Positions 6,357-15,027 are shown, counted from the first letter of the stretch. The stretch is DNA of 15,747 bases from JBBRHF01 sp038223055 (GCA_038223055.1 JBBRHF010000095.1:1-15747), one strand, 5' to 3'. The notes: generated from the letters alone by a model not told the origin. Program-made: numbers and translations.

Positions 6357-7562
6357 GTGGTGCACACCGACACGCAGGGCCGCCGCTCGCGGGTGAGCGA
6401 GGATGGCACGTTCCTGCTCTACGCCGACCTGCACAACCACTCGTTGCTGTCCGACGGGCTCGGCGACCCCGAGCAGGCGTTCGCCCAGATGCGCGCGGCC
6501 GGCTTGGACGTGGCTGCGCTCACCGACCACGCCTCGATCCCGCACCACCGGTTCGAGGACCTCGACCTCAGCCACTATCCCGACGACGACGCGCTGACGC
6601 TGGCCCGGATGGCCCCGCGCAGCATCGACGAGGTCGCCTGGGCGCGGACCGCGCAGATCGCCGACGACCACGACCGGCCGGGGGAGTTCACCGCCCTGCG
6701 CGGTTTCGAGTGGACCGAGCCGTGGCTCGGTCATGTCAACGTGTGGTTCAGCCGCGCCTACCTCCCGGTCACCACGCCGGGTCAGGTCGCCGGGCTACAC
6801 GAGTTCCTGGCGCGGTCCGAGCAGGGCGCGCTGTTCGGCATCAACCATCCGGGGCGGGAGCCGGGGCGGCTGCACGACTTCGCCGGTCCCGACCCGGCAT
6901 CGCTCTCGCCGGCGCAGGTCGCGGACCTGTCCGGGCGCATGGTCACCCTCGAGGTGTTCAATCGCACCCTGGACTTCCTGTTCGCCGGGAGGGCCGACGG
7001 GTTGGGGTCCCCGATCGTGGCCTGCCTGGACGCCGGCTGGCGGCCCGGACTGATCGGCTGCTCGGACGAGCACGGCCGCAGCTACGGACTCGCGGGTCGG
7101 GGCCGGACCGGGCTCTGGGCGCGCGAGCACTCGCGGGCCGGGGTGCGGGAGGCGCTGCTGGCTCGACGTACGTTCGCGACGCGGGAGCAGGACTTTCGGT
7201 TGGACGCCACCCTCGGGGGAGTCCGCATGGGGGGTGAGCTGGCGCCGGGCGGCGGGTCCTCGGAACTCGTGCTCGACATCGGCGAGCCCGGTCGGGACGG
7301 CCGGTCGGTTTCCGTGTCCCTGCTCGGCAGCGACGGCACCGGAACGCCGCTGCTGCTCGCCCGGCACGACGCCGTCGTCGGAGAGGTCACTCGGGTGGCG
7401 GTGGACCTGCCCGAGACGAGCCGCTGGATGCTGCTGCGGATCGGGGATCCCATGCACCGCAACGACCAGCCAGGCCCACCCGGCCACCCGGCCAATGCTC
7501 GGGCACTGGCCTATGGAAGCCCGTGGTGGACGGGGCCGGACGGCCGTTTCGCGGTCAGCTGA
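6357..7562 (+). CDS. PHP-fold metallohydrolase, CehA/McbA-like
   Basis: The 401-residue protein begins with a PHP metal-binding domain: DLHNHSLLSDG (H26, H28), ALTDHAS (D57, H58), GINHPG and GCSDEHG supply the histidines and acids expected to hold two or three metal ions. The layout (DLHNH, FEWTEPWLGHVNVW, NHPG, SDEHG) is closest to the CehA/McbA group, known from carbamate or phosphoester hydrolysis, but PHP proteins vary greatly in substrate, so the reaction is undetermined. After residue 290 a beta-rich tail ends in WWTGPDGRF. Tandem GTG codons at 6357/6360 are the likely start; a later GTG (residue 13) is possible. It follows the Nudix gene closely and may share its transcript. It converges with the PAC2 gene with only seven bases between stops and no visible terminator. 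Confidence 0.85.
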   Translation: MVHTDTQGRRSRVSEDGTFLLYADLHNHSLLSDGLGDPEQAFAQMRAAGLDVAALTDHASIPHHRFEDLDLSHYPDDDALTLARMAPRSIDEVAWARTAQIADDHDRPGEFTALRGFEWTEPWLGHVNVWFSRAYLPVTTPGQVAGLHEFLARSEQGALFGINHPGREPGRLHDFAGPDPASLSPAQVADLSGRMVTLEVFNRTLDFLFAGRADGLGSPIVACLDAGWRPGLIGCSDEHGRSYGLAGRGRTGLWAREHSRAGVREALLARRTFATREQDFRLDATLGGVRMGGELAPGGGSSELVLDIGEPGRDGRSVSVSLLGSDGTGTPLLLARHDAVVGEVTRVAVDLPETSRWMLLRIGDPMHRNDQPGPPGHPANARALAYGSPWWTGPDGRFAVS

Positions 7563-7569
7563 GCGCCGG

Positions 7570-8487
7570 TCAGGTCTCGCGGGGGCCGTTGTCGCGGGTG
7601 TGCTGGGCGAGGAAACGCTCCAGCTCAGCGCCCAGCTCGTCGGCGGTCGGCACCGACCCGTCACCCGCGAGTAGGTCCTCCTGGCCCCGGGCACCGACGA
7701 ACGCGTCGTACTGCGCTTCCAGTGCGCGCACGACCGTCGCGACCTCCTCCGAGGCGGCCACCTGTTCGTCGATCTGAGCGCGGGTGATGTCGGCCGCGGC
7801 CTGCAGCCCATCGGTCGGGAGCTCGAGCCCGGCGGCCCGGGCGACGGACCCGAGCAGGGCCTGGGCGGCTTCGGGGTAGTCGGCCTGGGCGAGGTAGTGA
7901 GGCACGTGGGCCGCGAAGCCCATCGCGTCCAGCCCGGCCTGGCCGAGCCGCAGCTCAAGCAGATTGATCACGCTGGCCGGCACTTGCACCGTGCCGACCC
8001 AGGAGTCCAGGCCGGTGACCAGCTCGGGTCGCGTCCCGTGGCTGGTCACCCCGACGCCGCGGGTGTGCGGGACGCCCATCGGGATGCCGTGGACGCCGAC
8101 CGTGAGCCGGACATGGAGCTGATCGATCAGCCCGCGCACGCCGACGATGAACCGCTCCCACTGCACGTCGGGCTCGGCCCCCTCGAGCAGCAGGAACGGG
8201 GTCCCGGCGGCGTCGTTGACGATGTGCAGGATGAGGGACGGCTCGTCGTAGGACTCCCAGTGGTCCTCGACGAAGATCATCGCGGGTCGGCGGGAGCGGT
8301 AGTCGATCAGGTCGTCGACGTGGAACGTCGCGACCGGTTGGTGTGGGTAGGTCTCGAGCAGGTGGTCGCGGACCAGCCGACCGGCCGACCCCGCGTCGAT
8401 GAACCCGGTCAGGGCATGCAGCAGCACCGGCCGGTCCAGCTCGGGGAGGACGGGGGCCAGCTCGTAGAGTTCTCGGGGATCGCGCAC
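7570..8487 (-). CDS. PAC2-family protein (Rv2125-like)
   Basis: A 305-residue PAC2-family protein (proteasome assembly chaperone 2 fold). The N-terminus (RDPRELYELAPVLPELDRPV, then LLHALTGFIDAG) and the GIPMGVPHTRGVGVTSHGT segment are characteristic of the actinobacterial branch, which includes M. tuberculosis Rv2125. Function in bacteria is not settled. The fold is shared with archaeal and eukaryotic proteasome chaperones, and actinobacteria do have 20S proteasomes, but a proteasome role here is inference only. The C-terminal third is helical and acidic (DELGAELERFLAQ). The GTG start at 8487 has no Shine-Dalgarno but a TANNNT box nine bases upstream, consistent with a leaderless mRNA. Divergent from the MBL-fold gene, convergent with the PHP gene. 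Confidence 0.9.
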   Translation of the reverse strand: MRDPRELYELAPVLPELDRPVLLHALTGFIDAGSAGRLVRDHLLETYPHQPVATFHVDDLIDYRSRRPAMIFVEDHWESYDEPSLILHIVNDAAGTPFLLLEGAEPDVQWERFIVGVRGLIDQLHVRLTVGVHGIPMGVPHTRGVGVTSHGTRPELVTGLDSWVGTVQVPASVINLLELRLGQAGLDAMGFAAHVPHYLAQADYPEAAQALLGSVARAAGLELPTDGLQAAADITRAQIDEQVAASEEVATVVRALEAQYDAFVGARGQEDLLAGDGSVPTADELGAELERFLAQHTRDNGPRET

Positions 8488-8496
8488 GACAAGGAC

Positions 8497-8502
8497 AACC
8501 TA
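8497..8502 (-). promoter_or_regulatory. Putative -10 box (TAGGTT) of the PAC2 gene
   Basis: On the minus strand TAGGTT matches TANNNT and ends nine bases before GTG 8487. There is no Shine-Dalgarno sequence between. It lies in an 87-bp divergent intergenic region with a second such box for the opposite gene. Confidence 0.45.
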
Positions 8503-8560
8503 CGCTTCCGACGGGACCATCCCGACCCGATCCATCCCGACCTGGTCCGGGCGCTGCGGC

Positions 8561-8566
8561 TACCCT
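8561..8566 (+). promoter_or_regulatory. Putative -10 box (TACCCT) of the MBL-fold gene
   Basis: TACCCT matches TANNNT and ends eight bases before ATG 8575, with no Shine-Dalgarno sequence. It supports ATG 8575 over the internal ATG 8638 and suggests a leaderless transcript for the MBL-dehydrogenase operon. Confidence 0.45.
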
Positions 8567-8574
8567 CGCGACCC

Positions 8575-9483
8575 ATGGTGGCCCTCTCGGCTCCGGCCGA
8601 CCCGCGCGCGGCCTGGAGGTTGCCCGCGCCGGGGACGATGCCGGCGCAGGCTCGGCTCGAGGACTTGGTGACGCGCGTCCTGGCTCCCAACCCCTCGGGT
8701 CTGACCCTCGACGGCACCAACACCTACCTTGTCGGGGCACCCGGGACGGGCGAGGTGGCCCTCGTCGACCCGGGGCCAACCGACGTCGGGCACCTGGACC
8801 GGGTCGAGCAGGCGCTGCGCGACCTCGACGCAACGTGTCGCTGGGTCCTGGTCACCCACCACCACGCCGACCATGCTGAGGCGGCGATCCCGTGGGCGCG
8901 CCGCTTCGGTGCGCGGGTGGTGGCGGCCTCGGCCCCCGTCGGGGGGGCGGGCGGGCTCCTCGTCGTACCGGGTGAGTGGGTGGCGCTCGCCGGCACCGAG
9001 ATCGAGGTGGTCCCGACCCCCGGGCACACCGGCGACCACCTGTCGTTCCGGCTCGACAGCGGCGCGGTGCTCACCGGCGACCACGTGCTCGGTCGGGGCA
9101 CCTCGCTCGTGGCCCACCCCCAGGGTGACCTGGCCGCCTACCTCGAGTCGCTGCGCCGGGTGCGCGACCTCGGGCCTTCGGTGCTCTATCCGGGCCACGG
9201 ACCCGAGCTGGCGCAGGACCCCACGGCGGTCATTGACTTCTATCTGGCGCACCGGCAATTCCGCGAGGACCAGGTGCTGGACCTGCTCCGGGACGCGGGC
9301 GGGCTGCGGGTGGCGGATATGGTCCGGGTGATCTATCGCGAGGTGGACCGCGCGCTGTGGCCCGCCGCGACGCAGTCGACCCACGCCGCTCTGGACAAGC
9401 TGCGCGCCGAGGGCGTGGTCCGCCTCGACCTCGGGCAGACCTGGCGCCCGGTCCCCGGCGCAGCGGTGTCCGCGGCAACGTGA
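8575..9483 (+). CDS. MBL-fold metallohydrolase, LACTB2-like
   Basis: A 302-residue metallo-beta-lactamase-fold hydrolase. The metal-binding motif HxHxDH is H95-x-H97-x-D99-H100 (THHHADH), followed by PTPGHTGDHLSF, LTGDHVLG and LYPGHGP, which provide the remaining ligands. Conserved ANPSGLTLDGTNTYLVG near the N-terminus and a C-terminal winged-helix-like tail (STHAALDKLRAEGVVRLDL) place it in the LACTB2-like group, whose characterised members cleave RNA or thioesters. The actual substrate is unknown. The frame is open far upstream (to 7897), but that part is antisense to the PAC2 gene and is a shadow. A zinc dehydrogenase follows after 12 bases, suggesting an operon. Confidence 0.88.
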   Translation: MVALSAPADPRAAWRLPAPGTMPAQARLEDLVTRVLAPNPSGLTLDGTNTYLVGAPGTGEVALVDPGPTDVGHLDRVEQALRDLDATCRWVLVTHHHADHAEAAIPWARRFGARVVAASAPVGGAGGLLVVPGEWVALAGTEIEVVPTPGHTGDHLSFRLDSGAVLTGDHVLGRGTSLVAHPQGDLAAYLESLRRVRDLGPSVLYPGHGPELAQDPTAVIDFYLAHRQFREDQVLDLLRDAGGLRVADMVRVIYREVDRALWPAATQSTHAALDKLRAEGVVRLDLGQTWRPVPGAAVSAAT

Positions 9484-9495
9484 GGAGGCGGGCGG

Positions 9496-10569
9496 GTGCA
9501 AGCGGTGATGTACGACGAGTTCGGCGCGGCGCCGACGGTGCGCGAGGTGCCTGACCCCCGCCCCGCGCGGCACGGTGCCGTGATCGCCGTCGAGGCGACC
9601 GGGCTGTGCCGCAGCGACTGGCACGGATGGGTGGGCCACGACCCGGGCATCGCGCTGCCGCACGTGCCGGGGCACGAACTCGCCGGCACGGTCGTGGCGG
9701 TGGGTGCCGACGTGCGGCGCTGGGCACCCGGGGTCCGGGTCACTGTGCCGTTCGTGTGCGCCTGCGGGACCTGCCCGCCGTGCCTGGCCGGCCACCAGCA
9801 GGTGTGCGCCCAGCAGTCCCAGCCCGGGTTCACCGCCTGGGGGTCGTTCGCGGACCTCGTGGCCATCGACCATGCCGACGTGAACCTGGTGGCGCTGCCC
9901 GACGAGGTCGACTCCGGGATGGCCGCCGCGCTGGGCTGCCGGTTCGCTACGGCGTTCCGGGCGGTGCTGGCGCAGGGCCGGGTCACCCCCGGCCAGTGGG
10001 TCGCGGTGCACGGCTGCGGCGGGGTGGGGCTCTCGGCGGTCATGGTGGCGGTCGCGGCCGGAGCGCAGGTCGTGGCCGTCGACGTGGCCCGCCCGGCACT
10101 CGAGCTGGCTCGGGAACTCGGCGCCACGGCGGTGGTCGACGTCTCCGGCACCGACCACGTGTCGGCCGCGGTGCGGTCGCTGACGGGCGGTGGCGCCCAC
10201 GTGTCGCTGGACTGCCTGGGCAGCGAGGAGACCTGCGCGGCGTCGGTGCGCAGCCTGCGATGGCGGGGCCGCCACGTCCAGGTCGGGCTGCTGCCCGCCG
10301 CGCTCGGGCACCCCCGCGTGCCGATGGATGTGGTCATCGGCAAGGAGATCTCGCTGCTGGGCAGCCACGGGATGGCGGCACATGCCTATCCCGAGATGCT
10401 CGCGCTGGTCCAGAGCGGCCGGCTGCGTCCCGGCGCGCTAGTGACCCGGCGGCTGCGGCTGGGCGAGGCGGGCGCCGCGCTGATGGCGATGGGCACGCCG
10501 GGGGCCACCCCCGCGGGCGTCACGATCATCGACCTTTCGTGGCCCGACGGTGCGCCCAGCGTGGTCTGA
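9496..10569 (+). CDS. Zinc-dependent alcohol dehydrogenase (MDR family)
   Basis: A 357-residue medium-chain dehydrogenase/reductase. Catalytic zinc ligands are visible at C38 (GLCRSDWHGW) and H60-E61 (PGHE); a structural-zinc lobe has C90, C93, C96 and C104 in C-x2-C-x2-C-x7-C order. The Rossmann motif GCGGVGLSAV and a following acidic strand end (VAVDVARP) indicate NAD(H). Sequence style (ATGLCRSDWHGW, LGCRFATAFRAV, GSHGMAAH) is that of a widespread subgroup with undefined alcohol substrate. The GTG start is fixed by a GAGGAGG ribosome binding site at 9482-9488, overlapping the MBL-gene stop, so translation is probably coupled. Downstream lie only a tiny CCCGT/ACGGG hairpin (10573-10586) and repeats. 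Confidence 0.92.
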   Translation: MQAVMYDEFGAAPTVREVPDPRPARHGAVIAVEATGLCRSDWHGWVGHDPGIALPHVPGHELAGTVVAVGADVRRWAPGVRVTVPFVCACGTCPPCLAGHQQVCAQQSQPGFTAWGSFADLVAIDHADVNLVALPDEVDSGMAAALGCRFATAFRAVLAQGRVTPGQWVAVHGCGGVGLSAVMVAVAAGAQVVAVDVARPALELARELGATAVVDVSGTDHVSAAVRSLTGGGAHVSLDCLGSEETCAASVRSLRWRGRHVQVGLLPAALGHPRVPMDVVIGKEISLLGSHGMAAHAYPEMLALVQSGRLRPGALVTRRLRLGEAGAALMAMGTPGATPAGVTIIDLSWPDGAPSVV

Positions 10570-10600
10570 ACGCCCGTGGAAACGGGACCGCCTGCGCGCC

Positions 10601-10631
10601 CCGTGCAGGTGAAAAGCGCCGTGCAGGTGAA
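10601..10631 (+). repeat. Short direct repeat CCGTGCAGGTGAA after the dehydrogenase
   Basis: A 13-bp sequence occurs at 10601-10613 and again at 10619-10631, an 18-bp period. It lies between the dehydrogenase stop and the transposase remnant. It may be an insertion scar or a local duplication. Confidence 0.7.
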
Positions 10632-10641
10632 CCGCAGCACG

Positions 10642-10983
10642 CGGAGGGATAGCCGCCGCCGTCGGCCCACGCCAGCACGGGCCAGCGCATCGCCATGCGG
10701 GCCTTGTCCACCACCAGGCGGGGCACCGTTCCGGTCCGCCACGCTGGCTGCGGTGACCAGCACCAAGACGAGTAGCCCAGGAAGTCGCCCACGACATGTC
10801 GTTTGGGTCCGTTGACGTTCCTGCCGAGTCATCGCCTCGGGTGGCTGCCCGACGGTCTCGGCGACCATGAGGCGTTCGGCCGCCTGCCCGACCAGTCCAC
10901 GAGGTCGCGCGGGTGGTCGTACGGCAACCGCCGCCACGGGCACCCCGCCCTGGTCAGGCTCAAGCATCACCTCAACAAGCCGC
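10642..10983 (-). pseudogene. Decayed IS5-family transposase fragment
   Basis: Read on the minus strand, one frame gives LTRAGCPWRRLPYDHP, then NVNGPKRHVVGDFLG, and later VVDKARMAMRWPVLAWADGG; a second frame supplies LLVLVLVTAASVADRNGA between the last two. Joined, they follow the order of IS5-family DDE transposases (a TGCxWRxLPHDxPPW segment, VNGRKRHxVVDTLG, LLxVLVTAASVQDRDGA, LVWADGGY), including the first two catalytic aspartates. Two stop codons lie in the main frame, a pair of opposite frameshifts breaks the middle, about 50 residues are missing between the first two segments, and the C-terminus with the catalytic glutamate is absent. No flanking inverted repeats remain. Not functional. 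Confidence 0.8.
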
Positions 10984-11053
10984 CGTCGTAGGCGGAACGA
11001 CGGGCGACTGCCATCGCGCATCGGCGTCATTGGGACGATCAAACGGTCACTCG

Positions 11054-11095
11054 TTGTCGGTGAGGTCGCAAGGATTGTCGTCTAGGTCGCAGGGA
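11054..11095 (+). repeat. Two-copy 21-bp direct repeat upstream of gltA
   Basis: Two abutting 21-bp units (11054-11074 and 11075-11095) share TTGTCG, then three variable bases, AGGTCGCA, one variable base, and GGA: 17 of 21 identical. Twenty-one base pairs is two helical turns, so both copies face the same side of the DNA, as with regulator half-sites. It ends 152 bp before the gltA start. Confidence 0.75.
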
Positions 11096-11145
11096 AAGGG
11101 GGCCAGGAAGCGGGTCGATCGGAGGCGTTTCAACTTGACCCACCG

Positions 11146-11167
11146 GTCACATCAGTCACGTAGTCAC
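11146..11167 (+). repeat. Three GTCAC boxes upstream of gltA
   Basis: GTCAC occurs at 11146-11150, 11155-11159 and 11163-11167. It may be a regulator-binding cluster close to the promoter, or chance in a short motif. Confidence 0.35.
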
Positions 11168-11247
11168 AGCCTTCCCAACACGTTCTGAGAGACTGGCATC
11201 GGCACGACTCACGAGGGACTCGGGACGGGCACAGAAGGGACGCGATC

Positions 11248-12531
<1,284 letters not shown>

Positions 12532-12603
12532 CACATCGGACGACCGCTCACGCACAGCAGAACTCGTCGCGCCGGGAGACCAGCAGTTCCCACCTTAGGC
12601 ACT

Positions 12604-12630
12604 TCACTGCTGACCCCCGCGTGCCGATAT
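12604..12630 (+). promoter_or_regulatory. Possible WhiG/FliA-type promoter of the GGDEF-EAL gene
   Basis: GCCGATAT at 12623-12630 matches the WhiG/FliA -10 consensus GCCGATAA at seven of eight bases. The expected -35 (TAAAGTTT, 11 bp upstream) is poor here: TCACTGCT at 12604-12611 matches only three. It lies 54 bases before ATG 12685. The match is seen; the sigma factor assignment is inference. Confidence 0.3.
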
Positions 12631-12684
12631 GACGGTGAATGCCGTCCGTGCGGCACGAGGCCGAGGAAAGGGCGCGCAAGGAAC

Positions 12685-15027
12685 ATGGGGGGGTCACCGG
12701 CAGGCAAGAGCGCCTCCAGCCGGGCCCTCGACGGCTTGGTCGTCGCGGCGGGCGTGGTGCTGAGCGCCGTCGTACTCACGCGGTTCCTGCGCTCGGGCGA
12801 GCTTGACACCGTCTGGCTTGTTGCCCTGGTCCTGGGCGTGCCCACCATCGCGGTGATGGGCCGGTTCCCGCTGGTCCTCTCCCGCGACAGCGCAGGGATC
12901 GAGGTCGGGTTCGACTCCGCGGTGCTCGTGTTCCTGGCCTGCGTCCACGGCGGGGCAGGGGCGCTGTCGATCTGGGTGGTCGGCCAGTTCGTCTCCCAAC
13001 TCACCGGCAGCAAGCGCCTGGACCTGCGAGCGTTCAACGTCGGGATCGGCGCCCTTTCCGGGGCCGCGGCGCTGGTTACGATGCGCTCCCTGAGCGATCT
13101 CAACGCCACCGCGCCCCGCGAGCTGGTGGCCGTCGCGGTGGGGTGCGCCGTCTATTTCGCGGTCGACTACGTCGGCTCCGGGGTCTCGGTCGCGCTGGAG
13201 AACCGGTCCCCGATCGCACCTGAGCTTCGGCACGGGCGCGCTATCCAGGCAGGAGCCGTGTTCGTAGCCATCGACAGCCTCGGCTATCTGGCGGCGATGG
13301 TCAGCCGGGCGCTGCCGCCGTTCGCGAGCCTGCTACTCGTCGTACCGCTGGTCACGATCCTGGTGGCCTCCCGGGCCGTGTCCCGCGGCGCCGAGCACCA
13401 GCGCCGGTTCGAGGCGCTGTTCGTGGCGGCGGCGGCCGCGCAGAACGCGCAGACCCAGCACGAGCTGGTCGACCTGCTGCGGGTCCACACGCGGTCGGTC
13501 GTCCTGCACAAGCTCGCCGACGCTAGGACGACGCCGCCGACGGCGGCCGAGGTGGGGGCGCAGGTAGTCGCGGGGGACCACCCGCTCTGGCTCGTGGCGC
13601 CCGGTGTCAACCGGGCGCGGGCCAGCATCGAGGCCGACCGGCAGGCCCTCGGCGCGCTGGCCAACGTGGCGCAGGCGGCGTTCGCCCGGGTGGCACTGGT
13701 GCAGGAGATGGGCCGGTCGGCGCGGCACGACTCGCTCACCGGGCTGCCCAACCGGGTGCTGTTCCTCGACCGGGTCGAGCATGCCGTCGCGCGGGCCCGC
13801 CGCCAGCATCTGGGCATCGCGGTGCTCTTCCTCGACCTGGACGGCTTCAAGTCGGTCAACGACAGGTTCGGGCACGCTGCCGGCGACGACCTGCTGATCA
13901 CCGTGGCCGGGCGAGTGTCCGAGCACGTCCGTGAAGGGGACACGGTGGCTCGGCTCGGCGGAGACGAGTTCGCGGTCCTGCTCGAGGACGTCCACGGTCG
14001 CGCGGAGATCGTGCAACTGTGCCACCGACTGCTCGCCGCGCTGCGGGCTGAGATCGCCGTCGCCGGGCACCGGGTCGTGGTCGGGACCAGCATCGGGGTG
14101 GCGATCGCCGGCGAAGACGACGACGCCGCGGGGCTGCTGCGCGACGCCGACATGGCGATGTACGGCGCCAAGGCAGAGGGCAAGGACCAGTTCTTCGTCT
14201 ACCAGCCGTCCTTGCGGGCCTCGCACATCAAGCGGATCGAGCTCGTCGAGGCGCTGCGGGCCGGGATGGCCGACGAGCTGGTCGTGCACTACCAGCCGGT
14301 CATCGACTTGCAGCGCGGCGGCGTCGACGGCGTGGAGGCGCTGGTCCGCTGGCAGCACGACGGGGTCCTCGTGCCACCGGACGAACTCATCCACGCCGCG
14401 GAGGAGAGCGGGCTGATCCTCGAGCTCGGGGAACGCGTGTTGGCCCAGGCCGTCGCCGATGCGCCCCTGCTTGCCGCCGCCGCCGGCCGCGCCCTCAACC
14501 TTGCGGTCAACATGTCCGCCCTGCAGCTGCACGAGCAGCGCTTCCTCGACCAGGTCCGGGCCGCAGCGACCGAGCTCGGGGACGCGCGGCTGGTGCTGGA
14601 GATCACCGAGTCGGCTCTCGTGCTCGACGATCCGGCGACCCTGCACGCGCTCGGCCAGCTGAAGGCGGCGGGTGCGCGGCTCGCGATCGATGACTTCGGG
14701 GTCGGCTACTCCTCGATCGGCTACCTCCAGCACCTGCCGATGGACATTCTCAAGATCGATCGGAGCTTCATCGCGGAGATCCACACCGCGCGGCGGGCCG
14801 CGGCCCTCGTCGAGGCGGTCCTGATGATGGGTGCAGCGTTGGAGCTGACGGTGGTCGCCGAGGGCATCGAGTGCGAGGAGCAGGCGGCGGTGCTTCGCCG
14901 GGCCGGGTGTCCGGTGGGCCAGGGGTTCTTGTTCGCCCGGCCGCTGCCCCTCACCGAGGCCCTCGCCTTCCTGCGCCGGGCTCGGGCCGACTCGCCGGCG
15001 CGGCTGGAGATGCAGGGCCGGTCCTGA
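12685..15027 (+). CDS. Membrane-bound GGDEF-EAL cyclic-di-GMP enzyme
   Basis: A 780-residue protein that can both make and break c-di-GMP. Residues 12-230 hold about six hydrophobic helices (for example VVAAGVVLSAVV, LLLVVPLVTILVASRAV), a probable membrane sensor without a named domain. Residues 235-345 look like a degenerate GAF-type domain ending in a signalling helix. The GGDEF domain (about 350-510) has GGDEF at 425-429 and an RxxD inhibitory site (REGD) five residues before it. The EAL domain (about 525-770) has EAL at 551-553, NMSALQL, LEITES, DDFG from 669, LKIDRS, AEGIE and GQGFLFARPL, so all known metal and catalytic positions appear present. Which activity dominates cannot be told. 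ATG 12685 is preceded by AAGGA at very short spacing and GAGGAAAGG at long spacing, so the start is somewhat uncertain. Confidence 0.93.
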   Translation: MGGSPAGKSASSRALDGLVVAAGVVLSAVVLTRFLRSGELDTVWLVALVLGVPTIAVMGRFPLVLSRDSAGIEVGFDSAVLVFLACVHGGAGALSIWVVGQFVSQLTGSKRLDLRAFNVGIGALSGAAALVTMRSLSDLNATAPRELVAVAVGCAVYFAVDYVGSGVSVALENRSPIAPELRHGRAIQAGAVFVAIDSLGYLAAMVSRALPPFASLLLVVPLVTILVASRAVSRGAEHQRRFEALFVAAAAAQNAQTQHELVDLLRVHTRSVVLHKLADARTTPPTAAEVGAQVVAGDHPLWLVAPGVNRARASIEADRQALGALANVAQAAFARVALVQEMGRSARHDSLTGLPNRVLFLDRVEHAVARARRQHLGIAVLFLDLDGFKSVNDRFGHAAGDDLLITVAGRVSEHVREGDTVARLGGDEFAVLLEDVHGRAEIVQLCHRLLAALRAEIAVAGHRVVVGTSIGVAIAGEDDDAAGLLRDADMAMYGAKAEGKDQFFVYQPSLRASHIKRIELVEALRAGMADELVVHYQPVIDLQRGGVDGVEALVRWQHDGVLVPPDELIHAAEESGLILELGERVLAQAVADAPLLAAAAGRALNLAVNMSALQLHEQRFLDQVRAAATELGDARLVLEITESALVLDDPATLHALGQLKAAGARLAIDDFGVGYSSIGYLQHLPMDILKIDRSFIAEIHTARRAAALVEAVLMMGAALELTVVAEGIECEEQAAVLRRAGCPVGQGFLFARPLPLTEALAFLRRARADSPARLEMQGRS

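Larger units (their letters stand above)
10984..11247 (+). promoter_or_regulatory. Upstream region of citrate synthase
   Basis: No gene is supported here. Besides the repeats listed separately, a possible -35 box TTGACC occurs at 11135-11140, but no good -10 lies at normal spacing (TAGTCA at 11161-11166 would need 20 bp). An AGAAGGGA ribosome binding site at 11233-11240 precedes ATG 11248 by seven bases. Confidence 0.4.

Noticed and set aside
7897..8574. N-terminal extension of the MBL-fold gene
   Set aside because: It is the antisense shadow of the PAC2 gene with no homology; family length fits a start at 8575.
10803..10991. 62-codon plus-strand ORF after the dehydrogenase
   Set aside because: Antisense to the transposase remnant, no family resemblance.
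10386..11042. A 218-codon minus-strand frame as an intact gene
   Set aside because: Only a short piece resembles the IS5 transposase; the rest of the homology is in another frame, and one end overlaps the dehydrogenase gene. It is a pseudogene fragment.
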